From Larkinella humicola (GTDB lineage Bacteria > Bacteroidota > Bacteroidia > Cytophagales > Spirosomataceae): 64,000 nucleotides of DNA. Below are positions 52,701 to 59,772 of the stretch, in pieces. Within the stretch, counting starts at the first letter, position 1; every line of letters begins with the position of its first letter. The notes below the pieces were generated by a model that was not told the DNA's origin, made no database searches, and saw only the letters and a list, made by a program, of their open reading frames with translations. Position numbers and translations under genes: made by a program. The stretch covers positions 496,001 to 560,000 of the forward strand of contig NZ_VTWS01000006.1 in the NCBI RefSeq assembly GCF_008727875.1, given 5' to 3'.

Positions 52701-52924
52701 ATATCCTGGACACCGTTGATGGCCTGTTCCAGCGTAATCAGCGTGGATTTTACCAACACATCGGCACTCGATCCGGGATAGGCAATGAAGATATTGACGG
52801 TGGTAGGGGCAATATCCGGGAATTGAGAAATTGGTAATTTCTCAATCGCCAGGATACCGACGAAGACGATCATGATCGAAATCACGATCGCAAATACGGG
52901 TCTGCGTATGAATTGATTAAACAT
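49715..52924 (-). CDS. RND efflux transporter permease, HAE1/AcrB type
   Basis: 1069 residues, normal length for AcrB-type pumps. Hydrophobic N-terminus FIRRPVFAIVISIMI, large periplasmic loops, and the proton-relay helix GIVVDDAIVVVEAVHAKM with its Asp-Asp pair; second half ends with a long helix bundle (LMLVGLLGKNAVLIVEFA). It drives export of hydrophobic and amphiphilic compounds with proton import, in a complex with the adaptor and the outer-membrane factor. Encoded downstream of the adaptor and of a two-component system, on one strand. HAE1 features distinguish it from metal-exporting CusA-type pumps. Confidence 0.93.
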   Translation of the reverse strand: MFNQFIRRPVFAIVISIMIVFVGILAIEKLPISQFPDIAPTTVNIFIAYPGSSADVLVKSTLITLEQAINGVQDMRYIATDATSAGEATLRIIFEPGTDPNVAVIRVKTRVDQVMPLLPELVQREGVIISPVQPSMLMYVNLYSKDKSIDEKFLFNYATVKMIPEIQRTKGVARAQILGSRRYAMRIWLNPDRMRAYKISTEEVMEAIGEQSIIGRPGRIGQSSGIAAQSLEYVLTYKGRYSDPKEYEDIIIRANSAGESIHLKDIAKVELGSEFFDIYSNLDGKASAAIVLRQNYGSNASEVIEEVKEKLDVMKESFPPGVDYKISYDVSNFLDASIEQVIDTLRDAFILVALVVFVFLGDWRSTLIPILAVPVSLIGAFFVIQAFGLSINLITLFALVLAIGIVVDDAIVVVEAVHAKMEEEPHLSPFAAVKKVLGEISGAIIAITAVMVSVFLPISFMSGPVGTFYRQFSITMASSIVISALIALTLTPVLCAMLLKNHHGQPARKKNLLTKALDGFNRGFDKVTGRYVGLLKSIVSRRVVTWGVLLAFCFGIFYVNKILPAGFIPNEDQSTIYAIIQTPPGSTLEKTNEVSRRLQKICEEVPGIESVSSLAGYEIMTEGRGSNAGTCLINLKPWSDRDKNVKEIMEELEGKTRGLGAVVEFFEPPAIPGFGTSGGFSMRLLDKTTDTDYREFDKINKEFMDNLGKRKELTGLFTFFAANYPQYELEIDNKLAMQKGVSIGKAMDNLNIMIGSTYEQGFIKFNQFFKVYVQSDPLYRRLPTDLLKLFVKNDAGEMVPYSAFMKLKKGQGPNEITRFNLYNSAAIQGLPANGYTTADAIQAIREVAAKTLPRGYDIAFEGLSYDEASRGNESLYVFLIVLAFVYFVLAAQYESFIIPLAVVFSLPVGVFGSFLLLKLMGLENNIYAQIGLIMLVGLLGKNAVLIVEFAVQKRQQGETILNAAIEGAKVRFRPILMTSFAFVAGLIPLISATGAGAIGNRTIGASAMGGMLFGTIFGVIIIPGLYFIFGNLADGRKLIKGEEEDSLTDVFVHSVDQFPQPEESEINEK

Positions 52925-52948
52925 ATCTTTGCAGGTTGGGAGACCGGG

Positions 52949-54031
52949 TTATTCGGCGTAGAGGCTTAACTTGGACAAAACCGAATCCGGCTGTACGAAG
53001 GTGTAGTGAATTTTTTCGTTTTCTTTGACCTGACGCAAGCCTTCCAGCAGGATTTTATCGTCTTTCGTCAGACCGGATCTAACCACAAAAATGTGGGGCA
53101 TTTCCGCAGCTATGGTAATTTCCCGGGACCGAATCTTACCTTCCTTATCCACCACATACACATATTTCTTGTCCAGGACTTCGAAAGTCGCTTTCTGCGG
53201 GATAATCAGGGCATTTTTGAGCGGCAGGGTCATCTGGATGTTCCCGGTTTCGCCGTGCCGGAGCAACCCTTTTGGGTTCGGGAAAGTGGCCCGGAAAGCG
53301 ATATTGCCCGTTTCGTTGTTAAAATCCGCTTCGATGGTTTGAACCACGCCGGGATAATCGAACACTTGTTGATTGGCCATTAGCAGGTTGACATTCTTCA
53401 GGTTCTCCTGCTGGGCGTGGGTTTTGTAATTCAGGTATTCCGCTTCCGGGACATTGAAATACACCCACATTTTGCTGTTGTCGGAAAGCGTAGTCAGCAA
53501 ATCGCCCTCGTTAACCAGGCTTCCCAGCCGCACCTGGAAGTGGTCCATGATGCCATCGAAAGGGGCTCTCACTTCCGTAAAGCCGAGGTGAATCTGCGCG
53601 ACAGTAACTTCTGCTTTGGCCTTGTCTAACTTGGCTTTGGCCAGGGCCAGTTCGTTTTTTGAAACGATGTTGCTGTCGGCCAGCGATTTGGTATTTTTGT
53701 ATTCGACTTCCACGAAATTGGCTTCAGCCTGGGCTTTCTGGAGTTCAGCCTGGTACTGGATTGGCAGAATCTGAAACATGAGCTGCCCTTTTTTGACCGA
53801 CTGTCCTTCATCTACAAAGATTTTTTGCAGGTAGCCCCGTTCCAGGGCTCTCAACTCGATGTGCTGGATGGAATGAATCTGGGAGACGAATTCATTCGTG
53901 ACGGTCGTATCGGTTTTTAAAGGACTGGTCACCAAATACTTGGTTTCTTCCTCCTTTTCTTCTTTTTTCTCGGAACAGCCTGCCACACCCACCAGGGCAC
54001 ACAAACTCACGAGCATCAATAATTTATTCAT
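52949..54031 (-). CDS. RND efflux periplasmic adaptor, lipoprotein
   Basis: 360-residue membrane-fusion protein with a lipobox (LVGVAGC), then a charged low-complexity stretch (SEKKEEKEEETK). Order: barrel-sandwich half (IELRALERGYLQKIFVDEGQSVKKGQLMFQI), helical hairpin (LQKAQAEANFVEVEYKNTKS region), second lipoyl half (VRAPFDGIMDHFQVRLGSLVNEG), and a beta-barrel/MP domain. It bridges the pump and the outer-membrane channel. It precedes the pump by 24 bp. Matches AcrA/MexA-type adaptors rather than metal-type CusB, as no metal-binding motif is seen. Confidence 0.92.
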   Translation of the reverse strand: MNKLLMLVSLCALVGVAGCSEKKEEKEEETKYLVTSPLKTDTTVTNEFVSQIHSIQHIELRALERGYLQKIFVDEGQSVKKGQLMFQILPIQYQAELQKAQAEANFVEVEYKNTKSLADSNIVSKNELALAKAKLDKAKAEVTVAQIHLGFTEVRAPFDGIMDHFQVRLGSLVNEGDLLTTLSDNSKMWVYFNVPEAEYLNYKTHAQQENLKNVNLLMANQQVFDYPGVVQTIEADFNNETGNIAFRATFPNPKGLLRHGETGNIQMTLPLKNALIIPQKATFEVLDKKYVYVVDKEGKIRSREITIAAEMPHIFVVRSGLTKDDKILLEGLRQVKENEKIHYTFVQPDSVLSKLSLYAE

Positions 54032-54037
54032 AAGGAT

Positions 54038-54343
54038 CTATTTTTTCACGTTACTGGTTTGAAGGGGATGCTGAGGGGGGACGATCTGACCCGGCGGTGC
54101 GTTGGGGCCTTGTGCCAATTGCCGAATCAGGCTGTCTTTCTGCTGGTTGGTCCGTTTGCAGTCCAGAAGCTGCTGTTGCCAAACCACCAGATCGACCGGA
54201 GGAATCGAGTTGCCTAATTCATATTCATAAATCATTCGCTGGCGACTTTGCTCATACAGCAGAAATCCATTGAACACCAGGGAGAGTGCCAGGGCCAGTC
54301 CAAAGCCGTAAAGCAAAATCGAGGGAAAAGTCCGGCGCTGCAT
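54038..54343 (-). CDS. Small membrane-anchored protein in the efflux operon
   Basis: 101 residues from ATG 54343 (MQRRTFPSILL); the longer frame to 54388 adds 15 residues and is possible. One membrane helix (about residues 9-26, LLYGFGLALALSLVFNGFLL), then a short periplasmic coiled segment (QQLLDCKRTNQQKDSLIRQLA) and a Pro-rich tail. I do not recognise the family. It ends 6 bp before the adaptor gene and lies between that gene and the histidine kinase gene, so it may sense or help assemble the pump, in the way of small periplasmic sensor proteins in metal-efflux operons, but it has no His-rich metal site. Confidence 0.6.
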   Translation of the reverse strand: MQRRTFPSILLYGFGLALALSLVFNGFLLYEQSRQRMIYEYELGNSIPPVDLVVWQQQLLDCKRTNQQKDSLIRQLAQGPNAPPGQIVPPQHPLQTSNVKK

Positions 54344-54606
54344 CGCTTGTGTCGGTCGTAGATTGACACAAAGCACGCTCCGTAACATTAGAACGGTGTG
54401 AGAAGGAAATTAAAAGATCGTAGAAAAGTTTAATATGGGCAATTAGGGAGTTTGAGGAATCGCCCGAACTAATGTCAAAAATTAGAATAATCAGGGGAAT
54501 TATACGGTTATTTCCAGAAACCAAATCCTCTCGCACACTTGTGGAGCATTAAAAAAGTACTATTCGGCGAAAGAAGAAGGTGTCTTTCTTAACCCTTTTC
54601 CGCGAC

Positions 54607-55962
54607 TTACCCCAAGCCGGGCAACTGAATCGTCACCGAGGTTCCCCGGTTTACGTTGGAAGTGATCTGGAGAATTCCCTGGTGCAAATCAATGATTTTC
54701 TGCGTGACAGCCAGGCCAATGCCGTAGCCCGGCACGTCATCGACATTCCCGCCCCGGTACAGCGGATTAAGGATGTGAGCAGCATCGGTTTCAGAAATGC
54801 CGCGCCCCTGATCGGCTACGGTCACGGTGATTTGGTCTTTCGTGATTTGCAAATGCACCGAAACCGCTTCGCTGGAATATTTGCAAGCGTTATCAAGCAC
54901 ATTTAGAAAAGCGGTTGTCAGCAGCGTAGCGTTGCCTTTCACCGCAAACGATTCTTCCTCACCCGTCCTGAATTGCAGATTCAGTTTCCGGCCCGGATAC
55001 TTGGCCTGCACGTACCCAATAGCATTGAGCAGGCAATCGTCCACCTGAACGGCGGTTAGGGCAACGGGGCCATCGGTCACTTTGGCCAGGCCCAGCAACC
55101 CGTTGGTCAGGGCAATCACTTTTTTCAGTTCTTCGACCGCCACTTCCATACTCTCGCGCCAGTCGGCGGGGTTCTGGTCATACCGCAGGGAGGTTTCCAG
55201 CGTACCCAGCGTGTTGGTGAGCGGAGTGCGTAGTTCGTGGGAAGCGTGGGACACAAAACTGCGTTGGGACACAAACGCATCTTCGAGCCGAAACAGCATC
55301 TGGTTGAACGTCATGGCAAGCTGGGCGATTTCATCCCGGCGGTTTCCTTCATGTACCCGCTTGTGCAGGTGCGTGGCGGTAATCTGCTCCACCTCATCCA
55401 CAATCTGGGCAATCGGTTTCAGCACACCACCGGAAAAATACCACCCGGCCAGCACGATCAGCGCAAACCCCAGCAGATTGGCCAGCAGCAGGATTTGTTG
55501 CAGCGTACCCAGTTTGGCCAGGCCGATCCGGTCATAGCCCGACGTAAAAATGTAAAAGAGCTGCCCGCCGTCCCGGTACGGAATCACAATCGACTCGAGG
55601 TGACCACTTTTGAATTCAAACAGCGATTCGGTGGTCAGGAGCGGTATTTTTTCTTTGTAGTACTCCGATTCTTTCAGGGTCCGGTTGGTAAAGACCAGAT
55701 TGTGCCGCTGATCGTAGATGCTGATTTGCTCTTCCACGATGGTAAGCAAGTCGGTCCGTACCATGTTTTTAAAAAAGTCATCGTGGAGATGCCGTCGGGA
55801 AATCAGCAGCCGTCCGGCCACGCGGGCTTTCGACTCCAACCGGCTGTAAAACTCCTCCCGCCGGTACAGCGAATAGAAATACCACACCAGCAGCGACAGC
55901 GTGAGCTGGATGGCCGTTGCCAGCACCGTAAAAATGATCGTCAGGCGGTTTCGTATCAGCAT
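54607..55962 (-). CDS. Sensor histidine kinase
   Basis: 451 residues from ATG 55962 (MLIRNRLTIIFTV); the upstream frame overlaps the regulator gene and is not coding. Two membrane helices (about residues 8-27 and 150-170) surround a periplasmic sensor of about 120 residues. HAMP follows, then the H box SHASHELRTPLTN carrying the phospho-His, the N box NVLDNACKYSS, G1 VADQGRGIS and G2 GYGIGLAV. It phosphorylates the OmpR-type regulator encoded 10 bp upstream. Likely signal: envelope stress or a toxic compound exported by the adjacent RND pump. Confidence 0.92.
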   Translation of the reverse strand: MLIRNRLTIIFTVLATAIQLTLSLLVWYFYSLYRREEFYSRLESKARVAGRLLISRRHLHDDFFKNMVRTDLLTIVEEQISIYDQRHNLVFTNRTLKESEYYKEKIPLLTTESLFEFKSGHLESIVIPYRDGGQLFYIFTSGYDRIGLAKLGTLQQILLLANLLGFALIVLAGWYFSGGVLKPIAQIVDEVEQITATHLHKRVHEGNRRDEIAQLAMTFNQMLFRLEDAFVSQRSFVSHASHELRTPLTNTLGTLETSLRYDQNPADWRESMEVAVEELKKVIALTNGLLGLAKVTDGPVALTAVQVDDCLLNAIGYVQAKYPGRKLNLQFRTGEEESFAVKGNATLLTTAFLNVLDNACKYSSEAVSVHLQITKDQITVTVADQGRGISETDAAHILNPLYRGGNVDDVPGYGIGLAVTQKIIDLHQGILQITSNVNRGTSVTIQLPGLG

Positions 55963-55972
55963 TTCTATCGGA

Positions 55973-56644
55973 TTAATCTTCCCGGAGAACGTACCCCATT
56001 CCAACGATGGTATGCAGCAACCGGGGCGAAAAATCTTTGTCGATCTTTTTGCGCAGGTAGCTGATATACACATCAATCACGTTGCTGTTCGTATCAAAAT
56101 TCAGACTCCAGACCCGCTCGCTGATGTCTACCCGCGAGATAATTTTCCCTTTGTTGAGCATGAGGTATTCAATGAGGGCGTATTCGCGGGTGGTCAGGTC
56201 GATGCGTTTGCCCGCCCGGGTCACGGTTTTGGTATCCAGGTTCAGTTCGAGATCGGCCAGCCGAAGGATTTGCTTGGGTCGGGAGCCACTCCGGCGCGTC
56301 AATGCCCGAATCCGCAGCAGCAGTTCCTGAAACTCAAACGGTTTGGCCAGGTAATCGTCGGCCCCGGCGTTAAAACCGTCCGACTTATCGGCCAGACTGT
56401 CGAGCGCGGTGAGCATCAACACGGGGATAGCCTCATTTTCTGAGCGGATCAGGCGGCACAATTCAAACCCGTTGATTTGCGGAAGGTTGACATCCAAAAT
56501 GATGAGGTCATAAATCTCCCGGCGAAACAGGGACAGCCCGGTTCGACCATCGTAGGCGACTTCCACTTCGTAACCTTCGGCCGATATGCCTTTGCGGATA
56601 AAAGAAGCCAGCCGCTCTTCATCTTCAACGAGAAGGATTTTCAT
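55973..56644 (-). CDS. OmpR-family response regulator
   Basis: 223 residues. The receiver domain is MKILLVEDEERLASFI (acidic pocket), IILDVNLPQINGF (phospho-Asp about residue 51), MLTALDS, and LAKPFEFQELLLRI with the conserved Lys. The winged-helix DNA-binding domain ends DVYISYLRKKID..LLHTIVGMGYVL. It is the partner of the histidine kinase encoded just downstream and probably controls the RND efflux genes that follow. Binding sites were not identified. Complete and normal in length. Confidence 0.95.
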   Translation of the reverse strand: MKILLVEDEERLASFIRKGISAEGYEVEVAYDGRTGLSLFRREIYDLIILDVNLPQINGFELCRLIRSENEAIPVLMLTALDSLADKSDGFNAGADDYLAKPFEFQELLLRIRALTRRSGSRPKQILRLADLELNLDTKTVTRAGKRIDLTTREYALIEYLMLNKGKIISRVDISERVWSLNFDTNSNVIDVYISYLRKKIDKDFSPRLLHTIVGMGYVLRED

Positions 56645-56684
56645 CAGCGTTTATCAGTTGAGTACGATACAAGCGACCGGGCTT

Positions 56685-57539
56685 TCAAAGAATCAAACCC
56701 GGTAGCCAAAACACGCCGTCGCCGATCCAGCGGTAGCGTTCGTTGAGCAAAAACCGGTTTGGATACCGCTGAATGGTGTATAGCACGGCGCTCATCATTC
56801 CCTGAATAATGGCCGCCCGCTGGGCAAACCGGTCGTCGGCCATGAAAAAAATCACAAGCGCCAACACCGTAATCACCACCGTCAGCGTCCGCAGCACCAC
56901 ATCGCTCCGGTCGAAGCCCCAGAAGGTCGCCAGCGAGTAGGACGTGTCCGGCAATTCGTAGGCTTCCATCACCGAAAACAGCAACAGATTTTGGAAAACG
57001 ATCAACAGAAACAAAATTCCCAGCCCGATTTCGGACCAGCCGATGGTCGGTTTTTGCGCCCACGAACTGCCCCAGACACCGATGGTATACACGAGCGTCA
57101 CCGCCGGTTCTTTCCACGCCAGCCGGGCATTGGAACCCGACAACCGCGAGACACCCCAGACATACGCCCCCGAAACCAGCGCCAGCCCGGCCCCAAACCA
57201 CAACACAGACCGGGGTAACCAAAACAACAAGACAACGGAAATCACAGCCAGCCCCACCAAAACCCGAAGCAAAACCTGCTGGTTTTCAGCATGAAACCGG
57301 TGACGGCGGGTTAGCGGTGCGTTAACCGCCAAACCCTTCCGGACATCGTACAGGCGGTCGGCGGCATAAATAACAAACACACAAATCGCCAGTAAAACCG
57401 TTGTTGCCCAACCAACCGGCTGGTGGCCGTCGGGCAAACGCGCCACCATGATATGGGAAATCACGGCTCCGGCCACCACATCAAGACTGAGGTAGTGAAA
57501 GTTACGCAGATACTGCCTGATCGAATCAAAAAACTTCAT
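56685..57539 (-). CDS. Polytopic membrane protein, UbiA-like
   Basis: 284 residues with eight to nine hydrophobic helices and almost no loops. I am unsure of the family. VVLLAICVFVIYAADRLYDVRKGL-type sequence (about residues 45-70) resembles the Asp-rich NDxxDxxxD active site of UbiA prenyltransferases, but only part of the motif is present, and no second Asp-rich motif stands out. It lies 40 bp before the response-regulator gene on the same strand, so it may be the first gene of that operon. Function unknown; a degenerate UbiA-type fold is a reasonable guess. Confidence 0.55.
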   Translation of the reverse strand: MKFFDSIRQYLRNFHYLSLDVVAGAVISHIMVARLPDGHQPVGWATTVLLAICVFVIYAADRLYDVRKGLAVNAPLTRRHRFHAENQQVLLRVLVGLAVISVVLLFWLPRSVLWFGAGLALVSGAYVWGVSRLSGSNARLAWKEPAVTLVYTIGVWGSSWAQKPTIGWSEIGLGILFLLIVFQNLLLFSVMEAYELPDTSYSLATFWGFDRSDVVLRTLTVVITVLALVIFFMADDRFAQRAAIIQGMMSAVLYTIQRYPNRFLLNERYRWIGDGVFWLPGLIL

Positions 57540-57630
57540 ACAAGGATTTCTATTCCATTTTCCTGGACGGAACAGAAAATGAATGGTAAAATGGAACAGG
57601 GCCCACTTTCAAAAGCCAGGCAATTCCGGT

Positions 57631-57666
57631 GCAAAGCTACCTTTTACCGGGTAAAGTCGGCTTTGC
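57631..57666. promoter_or_regulatory. Inverted repeat over the ECF-operon -33 box
   Basis: GCAAAGC (57631-57637) pairs with GCTTTGC (57660-57666), and TTTACCGGGTAAA forms an inner palindrome. The right arm contains the -33 TTTG of the promoter at 57662-57692, so a protein bound here would compete with the polymerase. The rest of the 365-bp gap before the ECF sigma gene shows no gene. Confidence 0.5.
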
Positions 57667-57692
57667 ATGCCCTAAAAAATGGTGTAATTTTG
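57662..57692 (+). promoter_or_regulatory. Promoter of the ECF sigma operon
   Basis: TTTG (57662-57665), exactly 19 bases, then TAATTTTG (57685-57692): both boxes match the Bacteroidota consensus exactly, the best promoter in the window. Transcription would start near 57699, leaving an untranslated leader of about 205 bases ahead of the ECF sigma gene. Confidence 0.7.
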
Positions 57693-57904
57693 AAAGAAGC
57701 TTTTTCGGAGTGTATGCTTTTCAAGAACCACACGCTACCGAAAACGCATTCGGCACACCGTAAAATTTATGTTAACTTTCTGTTATGATGCACGCCAAAA
57801 GTGCGTGATTCCTTAATGAACAAAAGGTCGATTAAACTAAAAAATGCCCGAATTTTGTAAAAAGCCTTTTAGTTCACCCCAAATGGACTGAGGAAATTCA
57901 GGAT

Positions 57905-58489
57905 ATGAACCGAACCTACAGCACCTGTTCCGACGAAACCCTCCTGAAGTCAATGGGCGACAACGACGACGAACGTGCGTTTGCCGAACTTTACAACCGG
58001 TATTTCCGGTCGTTGTTTAATTATGCATACAGCAAGGTAAACGATCAGTTTATTGCCCAGGAAATTATTCAGGAATTGTTTGTTAGCGTGTGGCAACAAC
58101 GCGATCGCCCCCCGGTTCAATGCACCCGGTCGTTTTTATTTTCCTGTGTCAAAAACCGCGTCATATCCTATTACCGGAAAGAACTGACCCGCCGGTATCA
58201 TTACAATCGGTGGGAAACCCAAACGGACGACTCCAATGCGCTGACGGATCAGCAAATCCTGACATCCGATTTGCAACACCAGTATGAAAAAGGCCTTCAT
58301 CAGCTCCCCCCGAAATGCCGGGAAGTATTTCTGCTGAGCCGCAAAGGGCTTTCAAACCGGGAAATTGCTCTTCAATTAACGATTTCGGAAAAAACCGTCG
58401 AACAACACATCACCAAAGCCCTGCGTGTTTTGAAAGCGTATCTGAAAGAGCATTTTGTATACCTGTTCCTGTTGTTCCCGATTTTCTAA
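57905..58489 (+). CDS. ECF-type RNA polymerase sigma factor
   Basis: 194 residues, sigma-70 region 2 (AFAELYNRYFRSLFNYAYS, AQEIIQELFVSVWQQRD) and region 4 with helix-turn-helix (LPPKCREVFLLSRKGLSNREIALQLTISEKTVEQHI). The size and the pairing with fecR and an STN-type SusC gene place it in the Bacteroidota FecI-like class that is released by a TonB-dependent receptor through an anti-sigma factor. It would drive the SusC/SusD genes that follow. It ends with a hydrophobic C-terminus (HFVYLFLLFPIF). Confidence 0.93.
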   Translation: MNRTYSTCSDETLLKSMGDNDDERAFAELYNRYFRSLFNYAYSKVNDQFIAQEIIQELFVSVWQQRDRPPVQCTRSFLFSCVKNRVISYYRKELTRRYHYNRWETQTDDSNALTDQQILTSDLQHQYEKGLHQLPPKCREVFLLSRKGLSNREIALQLTISEKTVEQHITKALRVLKAYLKEHFVYLFLLFPIF

Positions 58490-58559
58490 ACTTTTTTTCA
58501 AACCGACTAAGGGTTATCCTTCCGGCAGGCGACTTTGGCATTGAACCATTTCCCACGCT

Positions 58560-59597
58560 ATGCCGCCACCGAATATATCCCCTCTTTTGCTGGATAAATA
58601 CCTGCGAAATCAATGTACCGAACAGGAAAAAGAATGGGTAGAGGCCTGGTATGCTTCGTTGCGCGGAAACCCTGACTACATGGACTCACTGCCCGAACCC
58701 GAGCAGCGAAATTTGCAGCAGGAAACCTTTCTAACTATTCAAAACCAACTGAATCAGACCGAAAAACCGGTAGCCCGAACCTTCTCCACGGGCTGGCTCA
58801 CCGGATTGGCCGCATCGATCGTTCTGGTTATTGGGTTCTATTTCATTTACCACTATTCCGGCCGTCAGCAGCAATCCGTTTCAGAACCGGCAACCCTTGC
58901 CCATCAAGCGACAAAAAAAAACCGGCCACACACGATTCATTTTGTCAATCATGAAGCCCGGCCGGTGAAACACCAGCTTCCCGATCACAGTTCGGTCTGG
59001 ATGCACCCGGGGGCGTCAATTTCCTACCCGGAAACGTTCAATGCCGACCAGCGGCTGGTCACGTTCGCCGGTGAAGGCTTTTTCGACGTGCACAAAGACC
59101 CGGCGCGCCCATTCCGGATTCAGAGTGGGGAAATGCAGATTAAGGTGTTGGGCACCAGCTTCAACGTGAAAGCCCCGGCGACTCACCCGGTTTTTCAAAT
59201 TTCGGTCGTAACGGGTCGGGTTCAGGTCAGCGCCCCCGACCGCCAGCAGAATGAGCAGCAGGTGATTCTGAAACCGCAGCAACAGGCCATCTTCGAAACG
59301 GCCTCGAAGCGGCTGGTGTCTTCGGCCATTCCGGTGAAGGCCAGAAAACCCATTTACGAACCCGTTACGATCACCTTTGCCGATACTCCGCTGGATCAGG
59401 TCGTGAAGAAGCTCGAGAAGCGATTTGCTGTTCAGATCCGGCTGGTCAAGCCCAAAGCCGCTTCCTGTCTGTTCAGCGCCGATTTTGAAAACCAGCCGCT
59501 GCCGCTAATTCTGGAAATGCTCTGCACGGCGCTGGAAGCAACGTACACCATGACCGGGAATGTAATCCTGCTCGATAGTCCACCCTGTACGGAATAA
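58560..59597 (+). CDS. FecR-type anti-sigma factor
   Basis: 345 residues: N-terminal cytoplasmic sigma-binding segment (LLDKYLRNQCTEQEKEWVEAW), one membrane helix at about residues 78-95 (WLTGLAASIVLVIGFYFIYH), then the periplasmic FecR domain (LPDHSSVWMHPGASISYPETF, GEGFFDVHKDPARPF, LGTSFNVKA) and the DUF4974 C-terminal domain (ITFADTPLDQVVKKLEKRFAVQI). It holds the ECF sigma factor until the STN domain of the SusC protein signals substrate. It lies 70 bp after the sigma gene. Confidence 0.94.
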   Translation: MPPPNISPLLLDKYLRNQCTEQEKEWVEAWYASLRGNPDYMDSLPEPEQRNLQQETFLTIQNQLNQTEKPVARTFSTGWLTGLAASIVLVIGFYFIYHYSGRQQQSVSEPATLAHQATKKNRPHTIHFVNHEARPVKHQLPDHSSVWMHPGASISYPETFNADQRLVTFAGEGFFDVHKDPARPFRIQSGEMQIKVLGTSFNVKAPATHPVFQISVVTGRVQVSAPDRQQNEQQVILKPQQQAIFETASKRLVSSAIPVKARKPIYEPVTITFADTPLDQVVKKLEKRFAVQIRLVKPKAASCLFSADFENQPLPLILEMLCTALEATYTMTGNVILLDSPPCTE

Positions 59598-59628
59598 ACC
59601 CAATCCCAACATCTATAAACTGACTGCT

Positions 59629-59658
59629 ATGAAAAACCGCTACCCGCTTCCCCCCTAA
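59629..59658 (+). CDS. Possible leader peptide upstream of STN-SusC
   Basis: Nine codons, ATG to TAA, encoding MKNRYPLPP, in the gap between fecR and susC. It ends with two Pro codons and stands immediately ahead of two hairpins (59669-59733). Such short ORFs before a structured leader can act in ribosome-dependent attenuation. The evidence is position and composition only. Confidence 0.35.
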   Translation: MKNRYPLPP

Positions 59659-59668
59659 TGCAAAAAAA

Positions 59669-59733
59669 CCGGGAGTGTACCACCACCCCCGGCTCAGGTA
59701 ACCCCTTCGGCTTCGTACCACCGAACGAAGGGG
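59669..59733 (+). promoter_or_regulatory. Two hairpins in the STN-SusC leader
   Basis: Hairpin 1: CCGGGAGTG/CACCCCCGG (59669-59692), one mismatch. Hairpin 2: CCCCTTCG (59702-59709) with CGAAGGGG (59726-59733), perfect 8-bp stem. They lie between the mini-ORF and the susC start (59773), where they may control read-through or translation. No T-run follows either. Confidence 0.5.
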
Positions 59734-59772
59734 CAGTATCCAACAGTCCTCAACTATCAGACAACCAAAAGT

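Noticed and set aside
57423-57788. 121-codon plus-strand frame before the ECF sigma gene
   Set aside because: It begins inside the opposite-strand UbiA-like gene and runs through the promoter and inverted repeat; composition looks non-coding.
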